Assembly: GCA_025980355.1 (NCBI GenBank)
Contig: JAICXR010000112.1
Coordinates: 1-8,699 of the forward strand
DNA from: Chloroflexota bacterium
Lineage (GTDB): Bacteria > Chloroflexota > UBA4733
Direction of reading: 5' to 3'
Length of the DNA: 8,699 nucleotides
This document shows, in pieces, positions 6,331-8,699 of the stretch; within the stretch, counting starts at the first letter, position 1; every line of letters starts with the position of its first letter. Both the position numbers and the translations under genes were made by a program. The notes under the pieces are model-generated. The model worked only from the letters and a program-made list of their open reading frames with translations, did no database searches and was not told where the DNA came from.

Positions 6331-7095
6331 TCATTGCAACATCTGCACGCCGCCGCAGACGGGGATTTCTACGCCCGTAATGAAGTTTGCCAGCTCGGAA
6401 GCGAGGAACAGGACGGCGCCGGCGACGTCGGCCGGCGTGCCGAGGTGACCGAGCGGCGTACGCGCCGCGGTGGCGGCGCGACCGGCCAGCGTGCCGGGTC
6501 CGTGGCGCTCTACGGGAATCCAGCCCGGCGAGACGGCGTTGACGGTGATGTTGTGCGGGCCCAGGTCCACGGCCAGCGCCTGGGTGAAGCTGTGCAGGGC
6601 GCCTTTAGCGGTGCTGTAGGCCGCCATGCCGTGCGGCATGCCGTGTGCGGCCATGGAGAGGATATTGATGATCCGGCCCCAGCGGCGCTCCCGCATGCCG
6701 GGGACGACCGCCCGGCTGGCAAGATAGGCGGCGCGGACATTGAGGTCGAGGATACCCTGGTAGGCGTCCCAGTCCAGCTCCAGGGCCGGGCCGAGCTGTT
6801 CCTCGCGGCCAACGTTGTTCACCAGGATGTCGATGCCGCCGAGGCGCTGTTGGGCCTCGGCGAGGGCATGTTCGACCGCCGCGGCGTCGTGGAAATCACC
6901 GCCGACGGCGATCGCCCGGCCCCCGGCCGCTTCGATCTCCCCCACGATGGCCGTGGCCCGGTCGGCGCCAGCGGCGTAGTGGACGGCCACCGCCGCCCCG
7001 GCCGCCGCCAGCCGGCGGGCCATGCTGGCGCCGAGGCCGCGGCTACTGCCGGTGACCAGGGCCTGCTTGCCGGAGAGGTCGATGGCGACGGCCAT
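6331..7095 (-). CDS. SDR-family oxidoreductase, FabG-like (second)
   Basis: Classical short-chain dehydrogenase of 254 residues. TGSSRGLG is at 15-22; R19 in the loop and the absence of an acidic residue at the end of the second strand (AVHYAAG) suggest NADP(H). NNVG is at 93-96. The full tetrad is present: N119 (DLNVRAAY), S147 (NILSMAA), Y160 and K164 (YSTAK). PGWIPVE follows, and the chain ends GVEIPVCGGVQMLQ, close to the family's usual end except that V-D/C-GG has Cys. The ATG at 7095-7093 has AAAGGA 5 bases upstream. An in-frame ATG at 7185 would add 30 Arg-rich residues without a ribosome site and is rejected. It lies 98 bases downstream of the aminotransferase and is probably in the same operon, so it may act on the carbonyl product of that enzyme (inference). 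Confidence 0.94.
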   Translation of the reverse strand: MAVAIDLSGKQALVTGSSRGLGASMARRLAAAGAAVAVHYAAGADRATAIVGEIEAAGGRAIAVGGDFHDAAAVEHALAEAQQRLGGIDILVNNVGREEQLGPALELDWDAYQGILDLNVRAAYLASRAVVPGMRERRWGRIINILSMAAHGMPHGMAAYSTAKGALHSFTQALAVDLGPHNITVNAVSPGWIPVERHGPGTLAGRAATAARTPLGHLGTPADVAGAVLFLASELANFITGVEIPVCGGVQMLQ

Positions 7096-7193
7096 GGAGG
7101 TCCTTTCTGAGCGCCGTGGCAAGTACGACCGCCGCGCTTCCACGATGAGCGGGCGAAGCGCGCGTCCGTAGCGGGCGAGACGCATCGTCCCGG

Positions 7194-8486
7194 CTAGCCC
7201 GCCACGGCCACGACCGCGGCATTGAAGATATCGGTCATCTCGTCCAGTTCGGCATCGCTGCTACTCAGGGGCGGGGCGAGCATCAGGTGTTCCTCGCGGG
7301 AGCGGGTGATGAGGCCGCGCCGACGGGCCTCCGCCAGGGCGCGCCCGGCGATGCCGCTGCCGGCTCGGAATTCGACGGCGGCCATCAGGCCCAGCCCGCG
7401 CCGGTCGACGACGTACGGCTTGGACGCCAGCGGCGCCAGCGCCTCGTCCACGCGCCGGCCGCTCACCGCGGCGCGCGCCACCAGGCCCTCCTGGTCGATG
7501 ATCTCGAGGTTGCGCAGGCCGACGGCGCAGCAGGTCGCATGCCCAGAGGAGGTGTAGGCGTGCATGAAGCGATCCTGGGCGGCGGCGTGCATTGTCGCCC
7601 GGATGCCGTCGCTGAAAATGATGCCGCCAAGCGGCAGATAGCCCGATGTCACCCCTTTGGCGAAGGCGATGATGTCCGGCACGACGTTCCAGTGCTCGAT
7701 GCCCCAGTAGCGACCGGTGCGGCCGAAGCCGGTGATCACCTCATCGGCGATCAGGAGTACATCGTAGCGATCGCAGATGGCGCGAACGGCCGGGAAGTAG
7801 TCCGGCGGCGGCGGTAAGACGCCGGCCACGCCTTGCACCGGCTCTGCAATGAACGCCGCCACGGTGTCCGGCCCTTCCGCGACGATCTTCGCTTCCAGCG
7901 CTTCGGCCGACATCGGCGGCACCTGGCAGAAGCCGGACGGCAGGGGGCCGAAGTGGGTCCAATAGGCGGGCAGGCCGGTGGCCGCCATCGCGCCCATGCC
8001 GACGCCGTGGTAGCCGCCGAGGCGGGAGACGATCTTGATCTTCTCCGGGCGCCCGCGCAGGCTCCAATAGAAGCGGGCCAGCTTGAAGGCGGACTCGTTC
8101 GATTCGCCGCCGCCGGTGGTGAAGAAGACATGGTTCAGGTCGCCGGGAGCCAACTCCGCCAGCCGGGCAGCCAGTCGGGTCGCCGGCTCATTGCTGAAGC
8201 CAATGTAATTGTTGGCGAAGGCGAGCGTGCCGATCTGCTCCGCGGCGGCCTCGGCCAGCTCGCGTCGCCCGTGGCCGACGTTGACGTTCCACAGGCAGGA
8301 CATGCCGTCAAGATAGCGCCGGCCGTCGACATCCCAGAGCACGGCGCCCTGGCCCCTGGCCAGGATCACCGGCTGCCCCTGGTCGGTGTCCAGGTGCTGG
8401 GGATGGACCTGGTGGGCCCGATCCAGGGCGGCCAGTTCGCCCGACCGCTCGGCAACGGCCCCGGCACGCCGATTCGGCTCGGTCAT
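7194..8486 (-). CDS. Class III PLP-dependent aminotransferase (omega-transaminase type)
   Basis: Fold-type I, subgroup III aminotransferase of 430 residues, the normal length. Seen in order: DVDGRRYLDGMSCLWNVNVGH at 52-72, a substrate-pocket segment; TTGGGESNESAFKLAR at 123-138, the phosphate-binding turn; GGYHG at 157-161, whose Tyr stacks on PLP in the family; E215 (AEPVQG); D248 in DEVITGFGRTG, which binds the pyridine nitrogen; K277 in AFAKGVTSGYLPLGG, the Schiff-base Lys; and T312 in YTSSGH, which contacts phosphate from the neighbouring subunit. The enzyme moves an amino group from an omega-amine or beta-amino acid to an oxo acid, often pyruvate. The ATG at 8486-8484 has GGAAGGAG at a spacing of 7; the longer frame from 8537 has no such site. 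It is the first gene of the pair with the SDR at 7095. Its amine substrate (beta-alanine, taurine, polyamine or other) cannot be told from sequence. Confidence 0.95.
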   Translation of the reverse strand: MTEPNRRAGAVAERSGELAALDRAHQVHPQHLDTDQGQPVILARGQGAVLWDVDGRRYLDGMSCLWNVNVGHGRRELAEAAAEQIGTLAFANNYIGFSNEPATRLAARLAELAPGDLNHVFFTTGGGESNESAFKLARFYWSLRGRPEKIKIVSRLGGYHGVGMGAMAATGLPAYWTHFGPLPSGFCQVPPMSAEALEAKIVAEGPDTVAAFIAEPVQGVAGVLPPPPDYFPAVRAICDRYDVLLIADEVITGFGRTGRYWGIEHWNVVPDIIAFAKGVTSGYLPLGGIIFSDGIRATMHAAAQDRFMHAYTSSGHATCCAVGLRNLEIIDQEGLVARAAVSGRRVDEALAPLASKPYVVDRRGLGLMAAVEFRAGSGIAGRALAEARRRGLITRSREEHLMLAPPLSSSDAELDEMTDIFNAAVVAVAG

Positions 8487-8699
8487 CGCATAGCTCCTTC
8501 CCGGTTGTGGCGATTTGCGACCACGTTGGTAGGGCATAGGCTAGCACAATGCGGTTCAGATAAGGCAACAGGGCCGGAGACGAGTGCGCCGCAAAGTTTT
8601 GCGTAGCGAGGGGACGGTGAGGTGGCAGGGAGGGATGGATTAGACTGACGCTGCCGGTGATTGGTGCGTATGGACCGAGGGGGCAGCGTGGTGGACGAG
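8487..8699. promoter_or_regulatory. Region upstream of the aminotransferase operon
   Basis: 213 bases with no gene I can support. Minus-strand promoter signals for the aminotransferase are weak: TTGCCT (8568-8563) and TAGCCT (8543-8538) are 19 bases apart, further than ideal. An inverted repeat lies at 8590-8603. At the right edge, GAGGGGG followed by GTG (8688-8690) in an open plus-strand frame could be the start of a divergent gene, but only four codons are visible. Confidence 0.35.
8590..8603. promoter_or_regulatory. Inverted repeat CGCAAA-GT-TTTGCG, candidate operator
   Basis: Two perfect 6-base arms separated by 2 bases, about 100 bases upstream of the aminotransferase start and just upstream of the weak -35-like TTGCCT. 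It is AT-richer than its surroundings and has the size of a dimeric helix-turn-helix site. The regulator is unknown. Confidence 0.35.

Noticed and set aside
6187..7110. 307-codon plus-strand open frame over the second SDR
   Set aside because: It overlaps the terminator hairpin and is antisense to a motif-complete SDR.
7833..8606. 257-codon plus-strand open frame over the aminotransferase
   Set aside because: Antisense to a class III aminotransferase whose catalytic residues are all visible.
8670..8699. Possible start of a plus-strand gene at the right edge (ATG 8670 or GTG 8688 after GAGGGGG)
   Set aside because: At most ten codons are visible, so coding potential cannot be judged.

Overview
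GC-rich bacterial window with seven complete protein-coding genes and one truncated gene. I see no tRNA, rRNA, CRISPR array, insertion sequence or phage gene. The best clue to the host is the large secreted protein in the middle. Its C-terminal part (GG-x-x-x-FGYP, V-Q-F-F-Q-R, then W-x-R-G-I-M-x-Y-D ... LLADYLK) resembles a module I associate with secreted proteins of Chloroflexota, particularly Thermomicrobia-like lineages. This assignment rests on recall of the family and was not searched.

Layout. (1) Positions 2187 down to 1, minus strand: a GNAT acetyltransferase, then two tandem nitrilase-superfamily amidohydrolases. The second nitrilase starts 2 bases after the stop of the first and runs off the left edge. 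(2) Positions 2365-3860, plus strand, divergent from (1): a short-chain dehydrogenase (SDR) and an RraA-family (HMG/CHA aldolase-like) protein. The 177-base divergent region carries a 10-bp palindrome and a hairpin. (3) Positions 4020-6170, plus strand: a secreted multidomain protein with an Asp-box beta-propeller, a Thr-rich linker, an SdrD-B-like Ca-binding module and the Chloroflexota-type C-terminal module. Its 159-base leader can form several hairpins, some mutually exclusive. (4) Positions 6199-6240: a perfect 19-bp hairpin with a 4-base loop between convergent genes, probably a bidirectional terminator. (5) Positions 8486 down to 6331, minus strand: a class III PLP aminotransferase followed by a second SDR, probably co-transcribed.

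How the genes may work together (inference). The enzymes on both sides of the secreted protein look like a catabolic set for small nitrogenous compounds. The aminotransferase would make an aldehyde or ketone from an amine, the SDRs would interconvert alcohol and carbonyl, the nitrilases would hydrolyse an amide, carbamoyl or nitrile group, and the RraA-like protein could cleave or decarboxylate a hydroxy-oxo acid. None of the substrates can be read from the sequence. All start sites were chosen by Shine-Dalgarno position; most real starts lie well inside the longest open frame, as expected at this GC content.
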